This document shows, one piece after another, positions 26,614 to 35,537 of a DNA stretch of 64,000 bases. The notes under the pieces are model-generated. The model saw only the letters and a list, made by a program, of their open reading frames with translations. It was not told where the DNA came from and searched no databases. How positions within the stretch are numbered: the stretch's first letter is position 1; the number at the start of each line of letters is the position of its first letter. A program made the position numbers and the translations under genes. Source of the DNA: JABJOR01 sp965602485 (lineage in GTDB: Bacteria; Pseudomonadota; Alphaproteobacteria; Rhodospirillales; Casp-alpha2); assembly GCA_965602485.1 (NCBI GenBank), contig CBFCYM010000002.1, positions 372,001 to 436,000 of the forward strand, read 5' to 3'.

Positions 26614-26713
26614 ATCTCGCCGGCAAAACCAGGACTGTTGGGGGGGTAGCGGTTAACATGTCCTGGCATGCCGTGCGAACTGGTGGCACCAGCATTCAAA
26701 TTCGTAAAATAAT

Positions 26714-27073
26714 TCACCACGTAATATTACGAGCACCGGCAAATGCGATGCTCTGGTCGCCAACGGCAAGAAATCCGGTCAACTCACCCTTGGGCAAATC
26801 ATCTGGACGGTTCGCAGCGGTGAATGGTTCCAGGGTGCCGGAGCCGTTCATCACAGAAATACGCCATGGAGCGTCGATCCCCTTCAGGTTCAGCCCAGCT
26901 TCAACATCGCGCATGAACTGCTCGACAAAACGTGGCAAATCTGCGTGCTCATCTTCAAATGCCAAGAATATCGTTTCATCATCAGCTTCTTTATTACGTG
27001 GCCCGCGTAGCGTTGGTGCGGGAGGGGTATTTCCAGTGTGCATTTTCTTTGTTTCCTGATCGCCGCCAGACAT
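26714..27073 (-). CDS. hypothetical small acidic protein
   Basis: 119 residues, not recognised. I choose the ATG at 27073 because AAGGAACTG is directly upstream; a further ATG lies 21 bases before. The protein is soluble and acidic in the middle (NKEADDETIFLAFEDEHADLP) with no obvious domain or signal peptide. The correctly placed terminator on its side and the ribosome-binding site make it more believable than the overlapping opposite-strand frame. A GGGGGAGTCCCCC palindrome lies 63 bases upstream of its start. Confidence 0.5.
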   Translation of the reverse strand: MSGGDQETKKMHTGNTPPAPTLRGPRNKEADDETIFLAFEDEHADLPRFVEQFMRDVEAGLNLKGIDAPWRISVMNGSGTLEPFTAANRPDDLPKGELTGFLAVGDQSIAFAGARNITW

Positions 27074-27415
27074 CAGTTCCTTGGCTGTTATCATATTGGT
27101 AGAACGTGTTTCGACATCTCAATGTGTGAAAACTAGGGGGAGTCCCCCGTGACACTCAATGAATACCGCCGGGTAGTGCAAATATGCTCATTGCAATGAT
27201 CTTGCACGAATCAATCTAAGGGAGTCCTTGGGTTTTCAGATGTGACGCCCATCACACTCGAGATATAAATTCATTAATATCAATGCATTGACAGCAATCA
27301 TATGAAAATAAACAATAATATGCTTGTTTCTAGAGCTTTCATGCCTTGCTGCGCAGACTCGAACACGGCACTATCCACCATGAAGCATGATTGAGCAGAG
27401 GTGTGGAGAGCATCT
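27074..27415. promoter_or_regulatory. 342-base regulatory region between divergent genes
   Basis: No gene seen. It holds: a GGGGGAGTCCCCC palindrome (27136-27148); CATTGCAATG (27189-27198) within the wider inverted pair GTGCAA (27176-27181) and TTGCAC (27202-27207); and TGTGA-N6-TCACA (27241-27256), a perfect match to the CRP-family consensus. These would serve the oxidase gene at 27416 and/or the small gene at 27073. Confidence 0.5.
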
Positions 27416-28720
27416 ATGGCAGGGCCAGATTTTACCCCTGATGTGCATTATGAGCCGTGGTGGTGGGAAACTGCCCCGCGCACGGACCAGAAAGAGACGG
27501 CATTACCGCAAACATGCGACGTGCTTATCGTGGGTGCGGGTTTCACCGGCGTTTCGGCGGCATTGAGTCTGGCGCGTGGTGGGCGCAACGTTTGTGTGCT
27601 TGAGGCCGCAGCCTTAGGCCACGGTGCGAGCACACGTAACGGCGGTATGATCGGCAGCGGCCATAAAGTGCCGTTCGAGGCATTGGCGGCACAATATGGT
27701 GAAGCGGTTGCCGTGGGCGTGATGCGCGAAGGGCTACACGCTCTGGACTACGCCACAGACCTGATTGAGCGCGAAGCCATTGCATGTGATTTTGTACGCA
27801 GTGGACGGTTTCGCGGTGCATGGCGCGCGGTTGATTATGAGGCCATTGCGCGTGAAATGGAGTTCATGCGCAAGCATGTCGATCTTGATGCGGACATGGT
27901 GCCGCGCAACGAGCAGCACCGTGAAATTGCCCACGATCATTATCACGGTGGGTGTGTTTATCACGCCCATGGAGGTTTGCAGCCAGCGCGCTTCTTTGAT
28001 GGCATAGCCGCGCGTGCACGCGATGCCGGGGCGCAATTGATCGATCACGCGCCGGTTCAGACGATCACGCGTGAGCCATCTGGGTATTGTGTTCAAACAC
28101 CGCGTGGTGTGATCCGTGCCAAGGACGTTGTTGTGGCGTCGAATGGTTATACGACAGGTGCGTGCGATGCCTTGCGCCGCCGCCTGATCCCCATTGCCAG
28201 CCATATGATCGCAACCGAGCCGTTGGGTGCCGAGCGGGTGCGTGCACTGATCCCCGGTGGCCGCATGATTGTCGAGACCCGTTCGCGGCATTGTTATTAC
28301 CGGGCTTCGCCGGATGGTGAACGTATCCTGCTGGGCGCACGCGCGGCACTCAACCATATGCCGCCCCATAAGAGCGGCCTGGTGCTGCGTCGTTTGCTGG
28401 TTGGACTATTCCCCGAACTTGACGATATGGCCGTTAGCCATTCATGGCTGGGCACGCTTGGTTTTACCGAGGATCACCTGCCGCGTATCGGGCAGGACAC
28501 GGATGGCGTATATTATGCGCTTGGCTATTCCGGCTCTGGCGTGGCGATGGCACCCTATTTGGGCTGGCGGGTTGCCAACAAGGTGCTGGGTACAAAGGAC
28601 GGACAGACGGGCTTTGATCCATTGGATTTCCCAGCGGTTCGTTTCCACGGGTTTATTCCGCTGGCCTTGCCATTTATGAATCTGTGGTATCGTTGGAAAG
28701 ATATCCGGGAAGGCGCATAA
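27416..28720 (+). CDS. FAD-dependent amine/amino-acid oxidoreductase (DAO family, PuuB-like)
   Basis: 434 residues from ATG 27416, preceded by GGAGAG. FAD motif LIVGAGFTGVSAALSLARGG begins near residue 37; the segment GHGASTRNGGMIG follows, as in gamma-glutamylputrescine oxidase and glycine-oxidase relatives; the C-terminal FAD loop YALGYSGSGVAMAPYLG is near 370. It probably oxidises a primary or secondary amine. The next gene, 25 bases on, is a nitrilase-family amidase. That combination could oxidise and then deamidate a gamma-glutamylated amine, but this is inference. Confidence 0.8.
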   Translation: MAGPDFTPDVHYEPWWWETAPRTDQKETALPQTCDVLIVGAGFTGVSAALSLARGGRNVCVLEAAALGHGASTRNGGMIGSGHKVPFEALAAQYGEAVAVGVMREGLHALDYATDLIEREAIACDFVRSGRFRGAWRAVDYEAIAREMEFMRKHVDLDADMVPRNEQHREIAHDHYHGGCVYHAHGGLQPARFFDGIAARARDAGAQLIDHAPVQTITREPSGYCVQTPRGVIRAKDVVVASNGYTTGACDALRRRLIPIASHMIATEPLGAERVRALIPGGRMIVETRSRHCYYRASPDGERILLGARAALNHMPPHKSGLVLRRLLVGLFPELDDMAVSHSWLGTLGFTEDHLPRIGQDTDGVYYALGYSGSGVAMAPYLGWRVANKVLGTKDGQTGFDPLDFPAVRFHGFIPLALPFMNLWYRWKDIREGA

Positions 28721-28745
28721 GCGCGCGCTACAGGGACCGTAAAGC

Positions 28746-29603
28746 ATGAGTGAGACATTCAAGGCAGCCTGCGTGCAGAACTGTGCGGGCGAAGACATGA
28801 CGCAAACGCTGGAGCGCGCGGCACAACTGACGCGTAAAGCACGCGATATGGGCGCAGACCTGATTGCCGTGCCGGAATTTTTCGCCTGCCTGAATGTTGG
28901 CGATAATGGCCTTCAAACCGGTGCGGTGCCACAGGAACGCCATCCCGCACTGCCCATGTTTTGTGACCTTGCACGCGAGACCGGGGCGTGGATTTTAATC
29001 GGTTCCATTGGTGTTGATGATGGTGGCGAGCGCTTGCGCAATCGCTCGCTCATGATCGATCCAGCGGGCGAGATACGTGCGCACTATGACAAGATCCACA
29101 TGTTCGACGTGGAACTTGGAAACGGCGAAAGCTACAAGGAATCCGATGTATTCGAGCCCGGTACCGAAGCCGTTCTCGCGCCCACACCATGGGGGCCGCT
29201 GGGCATGTCGGTGTGTTATGACCTGCGCTTTCCCTATTTGTACCGCACGTTGGCACAGGCCGGTGCGCGTTTCCTCGCCGTGCCAGCTGCTTTCATGCGC
29301 ACCACAGGGCAGGCCCACTGGCACGTGTTGTTACGCGCCCGCGCGATTGAGACAGGCTGCTACGTTATCGCACCATGTCAGAGCGGTTCGCATGGCCGGG
29401 CGCGGACCTATGGTCACTCATTGATTGTTGATCCATGGGGTAACGTGCTGGCCGATGGTGACGGTGAGAATGAGGATGTGGTCATTGCTGAAATTGACCC
29501 GGCAAAGGTTGATGAAGCGCGTAGCAAAGTCCCTGCACTGCAGCATGATCGGGCCTATACAGATCCCGAGGGCGCTGCGCTTAGCCTCACGGCCGGGGAA
29601 TAA
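28746..29603 (+). CDS. nitrilase-superfamily amidase (Nit1/Nit2-like)
   Basis: 285 residues with the complete catalytic triad Glu44 (VPEFF), Lys116 (YDKIHMFD) and Cys157 (SVCYDLRFP). The DxxxGxxYKES-like stretch ELGNGESYKESDVF and CYDLRFP are typical of the Nit1/omega-amidase branch, which hydrolyses deaminated glutathione or alpha-keto-glutaramate-type amides. It is cotranscribed with the preceding oxidase. Repair of side products versus amine catabolism cannot be separated by sequence. Confidence 0.85.
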   Translation: MSETFKAACVQNCAGEDMTQTLERAAQLTRKARDMGADLIAVPEFFACLNVGDNGLQTGAVPQERHPALPMFCDLARETGAWILIGSIGVDDGGERLRNRSLMIDPAGEIRAHYDKIHMFDVELGNGESYKESDVFEPGTEAVLAPTPWGPLGMSVCYDLRFPYLYRTLAQAGARFLAVPAAFMRTTGQAHWHVLLRARAIETGCYVIAPCQSGSHGRARTYGHSLIVDPWGNVLADGDGENEDVVIAEIDPAKVDEARSKVPALQHDRAYTDPEGAALSLTAGE

Positions 29604-29668
29604 TTCGCACCACGTTATGATGTGTATTGACGGATTGCCATTTGCGGTAGAAAATTAACTAAGTAATT

Positions 29669-29692
29669 GAATTATAATAATTATTTTAATTC
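29669..29692. promoter_or_regulatory. 24-base near-perfect AT palindrome before ubiT
   Basis: Eleven of twelve positions pair symmetrically (left half GAATTATAATAA). It sits 20 bases upstream of the ubiT start, so bound protein would cover the promoter or early transcript. It does not match the FNR consensus TTGAT-N4-ATCAA. Confidence 0.5.
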
Positions 29693-29713
29693 TAAACTTA
29701 GGGCTATCCGGTG

Positions 29714-30379
29714 ATGATTCCTGCCTCTGGCATGGTGCCACCTCTATCACCTGTTCTGCTTTTCGGGCTGCTTGCGCGCCCTTTGCCACTTGCGCCCCTG
29801 CAACCGGTCCTGGCGCATGCCATGGCGCGGGTCATTCGGCGACATCCCGATGTTTTTGAGCGACTTCGAGACATGGGCAGCCCGACATTCCTCATTGACC
29901 CCATTGATCTGCCGTTCTGTTTTGTGCTTGTCGCCGACGTAACCGCACCAACGCTAAGGGCAGTGCGCGATCGTGAACAGGCTGGCGATGTGAGCGCCAC
30001 CATTCGGGGGCCATTGCGCATTTTGATCGCCATGCTGGAGGGCAAGCTTGATGGTGATGCCGAGTTCTTCTCACGCGCGATGACGGTTGAAGGCGATACC
30101 AGCGCCGTGGTTGCGTTGCGCAATGCGGTTGATGGCAGTGAAATCGACCTGCTTGATGAAATCCTTGACCATCTGGGGCCGTTGGCCGGTCTGTCGGCCC
30201 GTGCGGGCCACATTGCAAACCGGATATACATGCGCCTTGAAAATGATCTGGAATGTGTGCGCCGCGCTGCCAACGGACCGCTTGAGCGCCGTAACGATAT
30301 TCAAGCTGCGAAAATTGGCCGACTGGAAGAACGCCTAGAAAAACTTTCACGCGAACGCCGTCGGGAGCGCGCTTCATGA
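29714..30379 (+). CDS. ubiT: SCP2-domain protein for O2-independent ubiquinone synthesis
   Basis: 221 residues from ATG 29714 (a GTG lies just before in frame). An SCP2-like lipid-binding domain is visible in the middle (VRDREQAGDVSATIRGPLR, GKLDGDAEFFSRAMTVEGD). UbiT is the lipid-binding partner that presents quinone intermediates to UbiU-UbiV. The call rests on the operon: it overlaps ubiU by four bases and ubiV follows. Confidence 0.88.
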   Translation: MIPASGMVPPLSPVLLFGLLARPLPLAPLQPVLAHAMARVIRRHPDVFERLRDMGSPTFLIDPIDLPFCFVLVADVTAPTLRAVRDREQAGDVSATIRGPLRILIAMLEGKLDGDAEFFSRAMTVEGDTSAVVALRNAVDGSEIDLLDEILDHLGPLAGLSARAGHIANRIYMRLENDLECVRRAANGPLERRNDIQAAKIGRLEERLEKLSRERRRERAS

Positions 30380-31368
30380 TGCAAAAGAAACTTGAACTGG
30401 TCTGTCCTGCGGGCACCCCGGCGTCTCTGCATGCTGCCGTTGATGCGGGGGCGGACGTGGTCTATCTGGGGTTTCGTGACTCAACCAACGCACGGAATTT
30501 CCCCGGCCTTAATTTCAGCCGAGAGGAACTGGCCCAGGGCATCGAATACGCCCATGCACGTGGCGCAGAGGTCTATGTCGCAATTAACACCTATCCCGAG
30601 GCAGGCAATCTCACGCCATGGCATACGGCGGTGGACGATGCCGCGCGGATCGGCGCAGACGCGGTGATCCTTGCCGATATTGGGTTGCTTGATTACGCCG
30701 CGCACAAACACCCGGATTTGAGGTTGCATCTCTCGGTGCAGGCTTCGGCATCAAATCCCGAGGCGATAAACTTCTATACCGAGACCTTTGGTGTGCGGCG
30801 TGTCGTGCTGCCCCGTGTTCTCAGTATTGCAGAGATTCGGGCACTGAATAGCCAGATTTATGTTGAGACCGAAGTTTTCGTGTTCGGCGGATTATGCGTC
30901 ATGGCCGAGGGCCGGTGCGCATTGTCTTCGTATGTAACCGGGGAGTCACCAAATATGAACGGTGTGTGCTCGCCCGCCAGCCATGTGCATTACGAGGATG
31001 AAGGCGACCGGCTTGTTTCACGTCTGGGTTGCTTCACCATCAATGCCTTTTCTCCCGATGAAAAAGCCGGATACCCGACCCTGTGCAAGGGCCGCTTTAA
31101 CGCAGGGGATAAAACGTCATATCTGTTCGAAGAGCCGACCAGCCTGAATGCAGCGGAATTTCTGCCTGAACTTGCAGCCGCGGGCGTGACCGCACTGAAA
31201 ATTGAGGGCCGCCAGCGTGGTCGTGCATATACCGCACAGGTGGTGTCGTCATTCCGCCGCGCGGTAGATGCATGCTCGGCGGGTGAGGCAATACCTGATC
31301 TTGGCCTCTCGGGTATTACCGAGGGGCAGAGCAAGACGTCGGGTGCATATGACAAAACATGGCGTTGA
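30376..31368 (+). CDS. ubiU: U32-family [4Fe-4S] hydroxylase component
   Basis: 330 residues. Cys174, Cys181, Cys198 and Cys237 keep exactly the spacing (7, 17, 39) of the four cluster-binding cysteines that I recall for E. coli UbiU. The opening ELVCPAGTPASLHAAVDAGAD is typical of the U32 family. With UbiV it performs oxygen-independent hydroxylations of the ubiquinone ring. Confidence 0.93.
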   Translation: MMQKKLELVCPAGTPASLHAAVDAGADVVYLGFRDSTNARNFPGLNFSREELAQGIEYAHARGAEVYVAINTYPEAGNLTPWHTAVDDAARIGADAVILADIGLLDYAAHKHPDLRLHLSVQASASNPEAINFYTETFGVRRVVLPRVLSIAEIRALNSQIYVETEVFVFGGLCVMAEGRCALSSYVTGESPNMNGVCSPASHVHYEDEGDRLVSRLGCFTINAFSPDEKAGYPTLCKGRFNAGDKTSYLFEEPTSLNAAEFLPELAAAGVTALKIEGRQRGRAYTAQVVSSFRRAVDACSAGEAIPDLGLSGITEGQSKTSGAYDKTWR

Positions 31369-31389
31369 TACTGTATAGGACGTGACATC

Positions 31390-32307
31390 ATGAAGCATGC
31401 CGGATTGGCGCTGGGGCCTAATCTGTTCAATTGGTCGGTCGAGACCTGGCGGGATTTCTATTTTCGGATTGCCGATGAGGCACCGGTTGATACCGTCTAT
31501 CTGGGCGAGACGGTGTGTTCCAAACGCGAACCGTTCTTTGCGCCATATATTCCCGATGTTGTGGAGCGTCTGCAAGGTGCGGGCAAACAGGTTATTGTCT
31601 CCACGCTGTCGCTCATCATGTCGTCGCGCGAATTAAAGACATTGCGTGAAACCGCAGCTCAGGATGACCTGATGGTTGAGGCCAACGATGTTTCGGCGCT
31701 TTCATTGCTCAAAGGTCGACCGCATGTGATCGGACCGCTTGTCAATGTTTACAATGAAGGAACACTGGCATTCGTTCGTGATAACGGTGCGGTCCGGGTC
31801 GCACTCCCCGTTGAGCTATCAATTGACGTGATTACGGCGCTGGCCTGTTCGCTGGACACAACAGGGCCAGAGCTTGAAGTCTTTGCCTATGGTCGTTTGC
31901 CATTGGCTATTTCGGCGCGGTGCTATCACGCACGGGCGCACGATTTGAGCAAGGATGGCTGCCAGTATGTCTGTGCACAGGATGCCGACGGGCTTGACGT
32001 TGATACTCTGGACGGGGATCCGTTTCTGGCGGTCAACGGCGTACAAACGCTTTCCTATACGTGCTGCAATCTGATTCATGCCCTGACCCCATTGCAATCA
32101 GCGGGCGTTCGGCATTTCAGGATATCGCCACATAGCTGGGACATGGTGGCCGTAGCGCGCTGCTTCCGCGATGTTCTCGATGGTCGCATGGATAGCGCAG
32201 AGGGCGCGGCAGTTCTCGACGAATTGAGCAACGGCATGCCGATATCGGATGGATATCTGTATGGTCGTGAAGGTGTCTCGTATTCAGGCGATGAGGTTCG
32301 TTTATGA
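31390..32307 (+). CDS. ubiV: U32-family [4Fe-4S] hydroxylase component
   Basis: 305 residues. Cys43, Cys178, Cys191 and Cys195 (ARCYHARAHDLSKDGCQYVC) reproduce the UbiV cluster pattern. It follows ubiU by 21 bases with an AGGA ribosome-binding site. Its end overlaps the convergent transporter gene by six bases. Confidence 0.93.
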   Translation: MKHAGLALGPNLFNWSVETWRDFYFRIADEAPVDTVYLGETVCSKREPFFAPYIPDVVERLQGAGKQVIVSTLSLIMSSRELKTLRETAAQDDLMVEANDVSALSLLKGRPHVIGPLVNVYNEGTLAFVRDNGAVRVALPVELSIDVITALACSLDTTGPELEVFAYGRLPLAISARCYHARAHDLSKDGCQYVCAQDADGLDVDTLDGDPFLAVNGVQTLSYTCCNLIHALTPLQSAGVRHFRISPHSWDMVAVARCFRDVLDGRMDSAEGAAVLDELSNGMPISDGYLYGREGVSYSGDEVRL

Positions 32308-33162
32308 TGCCAGTGCCGCGACGCCGCCGAACACGGCGATGATGCCCGCCCATTGCGGCAAACTGATAAGCTCTTTCAGGAAAAATCGCGCCAGCAATAC
32401 GGTGATGGCACCGAAGGCCGAAGCTGTAACGGCGGCAATTTCGCTATTGGGCATGTAGGCTGCGGTGAATATGAAGACATATCCCGATGAATCCAGAACG
32501 CCCTGAGCGCCGAGTAGGGGCCAGGTGCGGCGCGGCAGATTAATTGTGTAACCACTGTGCCAGGCGAACAGGCCCAACAGGCTAACGAGACCAATCAATC
32601 GCCCGATCCATGTTGTTTCAAGATCACCAAAGATCGGCGCTGCCATTTGGCCGACCAGAATGGCAACGGCGAAGCATATGGCTGAACCCGCAGCAATCAG
32701 TACCGTTGCACGATTATAGGCCGGATCATGATGCTGTTCTTCATTGCTGGTCGGTGCGTAGCGCGCCACGGTGATCACGCCGCAAAGCACAACCGCCATA
32801 GCCATCCATTGTGTCGGGCTGGGGCGAGAGCCCAGCGCAAAGGCCAGCAGGACGGTCAACGCTGGATAGCTGCCGACAATGGGCGAAGCCACGCTGATGG
32901 GGCCACGCGTAATAGCCTGATAGAGCAGCAGGGTGGCGATCATGATACCGATGCCAGAGACCACCAGCATCCATGCTGCCGACCAGTCCCACAGGAACGG
33001 CATGTCGCTGATCACGACGTAAATGCTGAGCAAAGTGGCGCCACAAATGAGCATGCCGAGCAGGGTATTGGCGTGGCCGATGGCGCGACCATTAAAGCGC
33101 GCGATATAGTCGGAACTACCCCATACAAGCGCGGTTAGCGTGCCCCAAAGTGCTGCATTCAT
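32302..33162 (-). CDS. DMT-family transporter (EamA domains)
   Basis: About 286 residues from ATG 33162 (a longer in-frame start exists at 33210). Ten hydrophobic segments in two EamA repeats; the opening ALWGTLTALVWGSSDYIAR and the mid-protein PISVASPIVGSYPALTVLL are typical of the drug/metabolite transporter superfamily. Substrate unknown. No link to neighbours beyond convergence with ubiV. Confidence 0.82.
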   Translation of the reverse strand: MNAALWGTLTALVWGSSDYIARFNGRAIGHANTLLGMLICGATLLSIYVVISDMPFLWDWSAAWMLVVSGIGIMIATLLLYQAITRGPISVASPIVGSYPALTVLLAFALGSRPSPTQWMAMAVVLCGVITVARYAPTSNEEQHHDPAYNRATVLIAAGSAICFAVAILVGQMAAPIFGDLETTWIGRLIGLVSLLGLFAWHSGYTINLPRRTWPLLGAQGVLDSSGYVFIFTAAYMPNSEIAAVTASAFGAITVLLARFFLKELISLPQWAGIIAVFGGVAALAS

Positions 33163-33266
33163 GGATACGGTTTCTTTCTTAATAAGCGCTTGTAAAATCG
33201 TTATAATCACTTATTCCAAAGGCAGCAAACCGGGTTTTGCCACAGCATTAGAGGCGGAGATTTCTT

Positions 33267-33872
33267 ATGTCGGAAACGACCACGCAGGCCAACGCGGATC
33301 AGGCAACATTGAGCGAGGATGAACGCAAAATTCGCGATCATTTTCTCGGTTGGCAATGCCGCCTGCGCCAACATTCCATCCGCCATATGCATGGCCAGCC
33401 AAGTGCGGGTCTGCAACCTCATATCTTGATCGGCGATACAGATCAGGGCTTTGAAAATGTGACTGTTTTACTGGTGCGTCGTGATTCAGCTCAGATTACG
33501 GCTGAGTGGCGTCACATGGTGAAGCGCACAAGCGATCCCAAGCTGCGCTACGATTCAGCCCTGAAGCAGCTTGCCGAGATGTATTACCAGCACCCCAAGG
33601 AGTTCATGGATGCACCGACAGCGTTATTCGCGCCGGGTTCCAATGCGGCGGCTCGATTGGAGGAAGTCGGGCGCGCAACGTTGGCATTTAATGAAAAGAG
33701 CCAGCGTTACATGATCCCCTGCGCCGTGCGCCGTCTGAGCGAAGATGACCCTGTCTGGCAGGCGACCTATTGGCATAATCATCTGTTCAATCCGGTTATT
33801 CCTGGTGATTCGCCGATCGTGCAGTTTGTACCGGATTGGCTGAACGCCAAGGCTGAACCGCCGGTCTACTGA
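33267..33872 (+). CDS. hypothetical protein
   Basis: 201 residues, not recognised. Soluble, charged, with no signal peptide or membrane segment; features are LGWQCRLRQHSIRHMHGQPS near residues 28-47 and a tryptophan-rich end (WQATYWHNHLFNPV, PDWLNAK). A GAGGCGGAG ribosome-binding site supports translation. Stands alone between a promoter gap and a convergent AhpD-like gene. Confidence 0.65.
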   Translation: MSETTTQANADQATLSEDERKIRDHFLGWQCRLRQHSIRHMHGQPSAGLQPHILIGDTDQGFENVTVLLVRRDSAQITAEWRHMVKRTSDPKLRYDSALKQLAEMYYQHPKEFMDAPTALFAPGSNAAARLEEVGRATLAFNEKSQRYMIPCAVRRLSEDDPVWQATYWHNHLFNPVIPGDSPIVQFVPDWLNAKAEPPVY

Positions 33873-33902
33873 AATCGCTATGAATTTAAGCCAGGTACCC
33901 TT

Positions 33903-34514
33903 CTAGCCAACCTTTGGTGCGCGCAGGGGGTAACGGGTCTTTTTTGGCGCGGCAATACCTTGTGGCTTCGTTGCTGGCCGCACCTCTTTGAGAAAATCAT
34001 CAGGCTCCGTGCGGGCCAGCCGGTTTGCGTAGTTGGTGATGGTGCAATGGGCAATCTCACCGATGATATCGAGCAGGTTCTCAGCACTCAGGCCAGCTTT
34101 GATAAAGCCGTTGTAAGCGGCGTCTGATAGACCGCCCTTGGTTTCAACCAGCGCTTTTAATGCCTTGAGAACAAGTTTACGGCGATCGTCCTGCGGTTCA
34201 CGGTCTGTAAGGATGGCCGCAATATCGTGCTCGGGCAGGCCGGTTTCACGCGCCAGCAGGGTATGGGCTGGCACGCAGTAGTGACAGCCATTGGCATGTG
34301 CCAGATAGAGGTCGATCACTTCGCGGTCATCATCGCTAAGGCTGGAGTGTGGCATCTGTTGGGACATGCCGAGGAATACCTTGAGCAAACCCGGTGCGTT
34401 GGCGATGGTCTTGCCAACGGCCCACGGGCGGCCCCATGACGTAAACAGCTGTGATAAATCCCGGGCGTGGTCACCCGTGGCGTCTTCTGGCTCAAGTGGT
34501 GGAATGCGGGCCAT
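33903..34514 (-). CDS. AhpD-like carboxymuconolactone decarboxylase family protein
   Basis: 203 residues. The redox motif Cys77-x-x-Cys80 with His84 (NGCHYCVPAH) marks the peroxidase-related AhpD branch. Such proteins act in peroxide or alkylhydroperoxide defence as thiol-disulfide partners. Single gene, convergent with the hypothetical protein at 33267. Confidence 0.82.
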   Translation of the reverse strand: MARIPPLEPEDATGDHARDLSQLFTSWGRPWAVGKTIANAPGLLKVFLGMSQQMPHSSLSDDDREVIDLYLAHANGCHYCVPAHTLLARETGLPEHDIAAILTDREPQDDRRKLVLKALKALVETKGGLSDAAYNGFIKAGLSAENLLDIIGEIAHCTITNYANRLARTEPDDFLKEVRPATKPQGIAAPKKTRYPLRAPKVG

Positions 34515-34741
34515 TGCGATGTTCCCTTTGGATCATGTTGTTTCACCATACCACGCCATAGCGCAGCGCGTAGCATCACAACCGCGTCATGCGATATGTC
34601 ATGTGGGTTGTATGCTGCATTGCAAAAAACTCATGGGTGGCATGCGATCATGGCGTTAGTCGGTTTTGAAGAGCTGGTCTACATAGGCCTCAACGAGAAA
34701 ACACAAACCTCAACAAGTTTTAATTTTCAAGGATGAACGCT

Positions 34742-34843
34742 ATGTACATTTCAGGCTCACAGACCGAAGTGGTAAACAAAGTTCTTGGTTCCTTCATCGC
34801 AGCAGTTGCACTGCTGACCCTGGTTCTGGAACTTGCCAGCTAA
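34742..34843 (+). CDS. 33-residue single-span membrane peptide
   Basis: ATG at 34742 with AGGA ten bases upstream; TAA at 34841-34843. The product starts MYISGSQTEVVNKVLGS and continues with one hydrophobic helix, FIAAVALLTLVLELA. A proper Rho-independent terminator starts 29 bases after the stop, and more than 200 gene-free bases precede it, so it looks like an independently transcribed small gene. Function not known. Confidence 0.6.
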   Translation: MYISGSQTEVVNKVLGSFIAAVALLTLVLELAS

Positions 34844-34871
34844 TATATGCCGTCATCGGCAGACTGAATTT

Positions 34872-34908
34872 AAGGCGGTGTTTCGCAGGAAGCGCCGCCT
34901 TTTATTTT
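34872..34908 (+). terminator. Rho-independent terminator after small membrane peptide gene
   Basis: AAGGCGG pairs with the CCGCCTT of 34896-34902 with a loop of about 16 bases that can extend the stem; TTTTATTTT follows. Confidence 0.75.
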
Positions 34909-35007
34909 GCCTGATTCAGGTCTATTGTCCGCGCTGAATTTCAGAGTGTGGGGTTTAAGGCAGTTGCCTTGCATATCGGGATAAAGCTCAATCGGTAACA
35001 CTAGTTT

Positions 35008-35415
35008 ATGCTGAAACACTTCATGATCCCTGACGCGGCCCGGTTCGATGACGATCTCGTCGATAATGGGCACCAAAGCATGCTGAATGCCTTGAACCGG
35101 TGTGTTGACGCTCTGGATGGCAAAATTGTCATTGGATTTGAACACCTGTTTGCTGATATCAAGACAGCCATGTTGGCTCACTTCGTTGAAGAAGAAACCT
35201 TTATGCAATCCATCGATTATCCCGAGCTGCACCGACACAGTGCCAGTCATCGTTCTATCGTAGAAAAATTCGATGCGTTGATAGAAGGCTGTGTTCATAA
35301 GGGGTTCGCCGATACGCACGATCTGGTTGCGCTCTTCCAAATGGCGGTGCATGACTGGTTGCGTGAGGATCTGGCGCTGAAAACCTACGCCCTTAAGATC
35401 AAAGGCACCTTCTAG
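35008..35415 (+). CDS. bacteriohemerythrin with altered last ligands
   Basis: 135 residues. His22, His58, Glu62, His77 and His81 match five of the seven di-iron ligands of bacterial hemerythrins. The final H-x4-D motif, normally in WL-x2-HI-x3-D, is absent: the same place reads WLREDLALKT. His115 with Glu120 just before and within it could substitute. The protein would carry O2 if the iron site forms. There is no clear ribosome-binding site at the first ATG; a second ATG lies 15 bases on. Confidence 0.8.
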   Translation: MLKHFMIPDAARFDDDLVDNGHQSMLNALNRCVDALDGKIVIGFEHLFADIKTAMLAHFVEEETFMQSIDYPELHRHSASHRSIVEKFDALIEGCVHKGFADTHDLVALFQMAVHDWLREDLALKTYALKIKGTF

Positions 35416-35537
35416 TCACCTCACACAGTCTTATGTCTTGCGTTGTCGTGGACGGGCCGTCTGGTTACAATCAATCAGAAACACATCAGAAATGCCTGTG
35501 CGATCATTGCGCGTGGGCCATGCAGGAGGGATGAACA

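Noticed and set aside
26658..27059. Plus-strand frame overlapping the small minus-strand gene
   Set aside because: The minus-strand frame has a ribosome-binding site and a matching terminator; the plus frame is Ser/Arg-rich and has neither.
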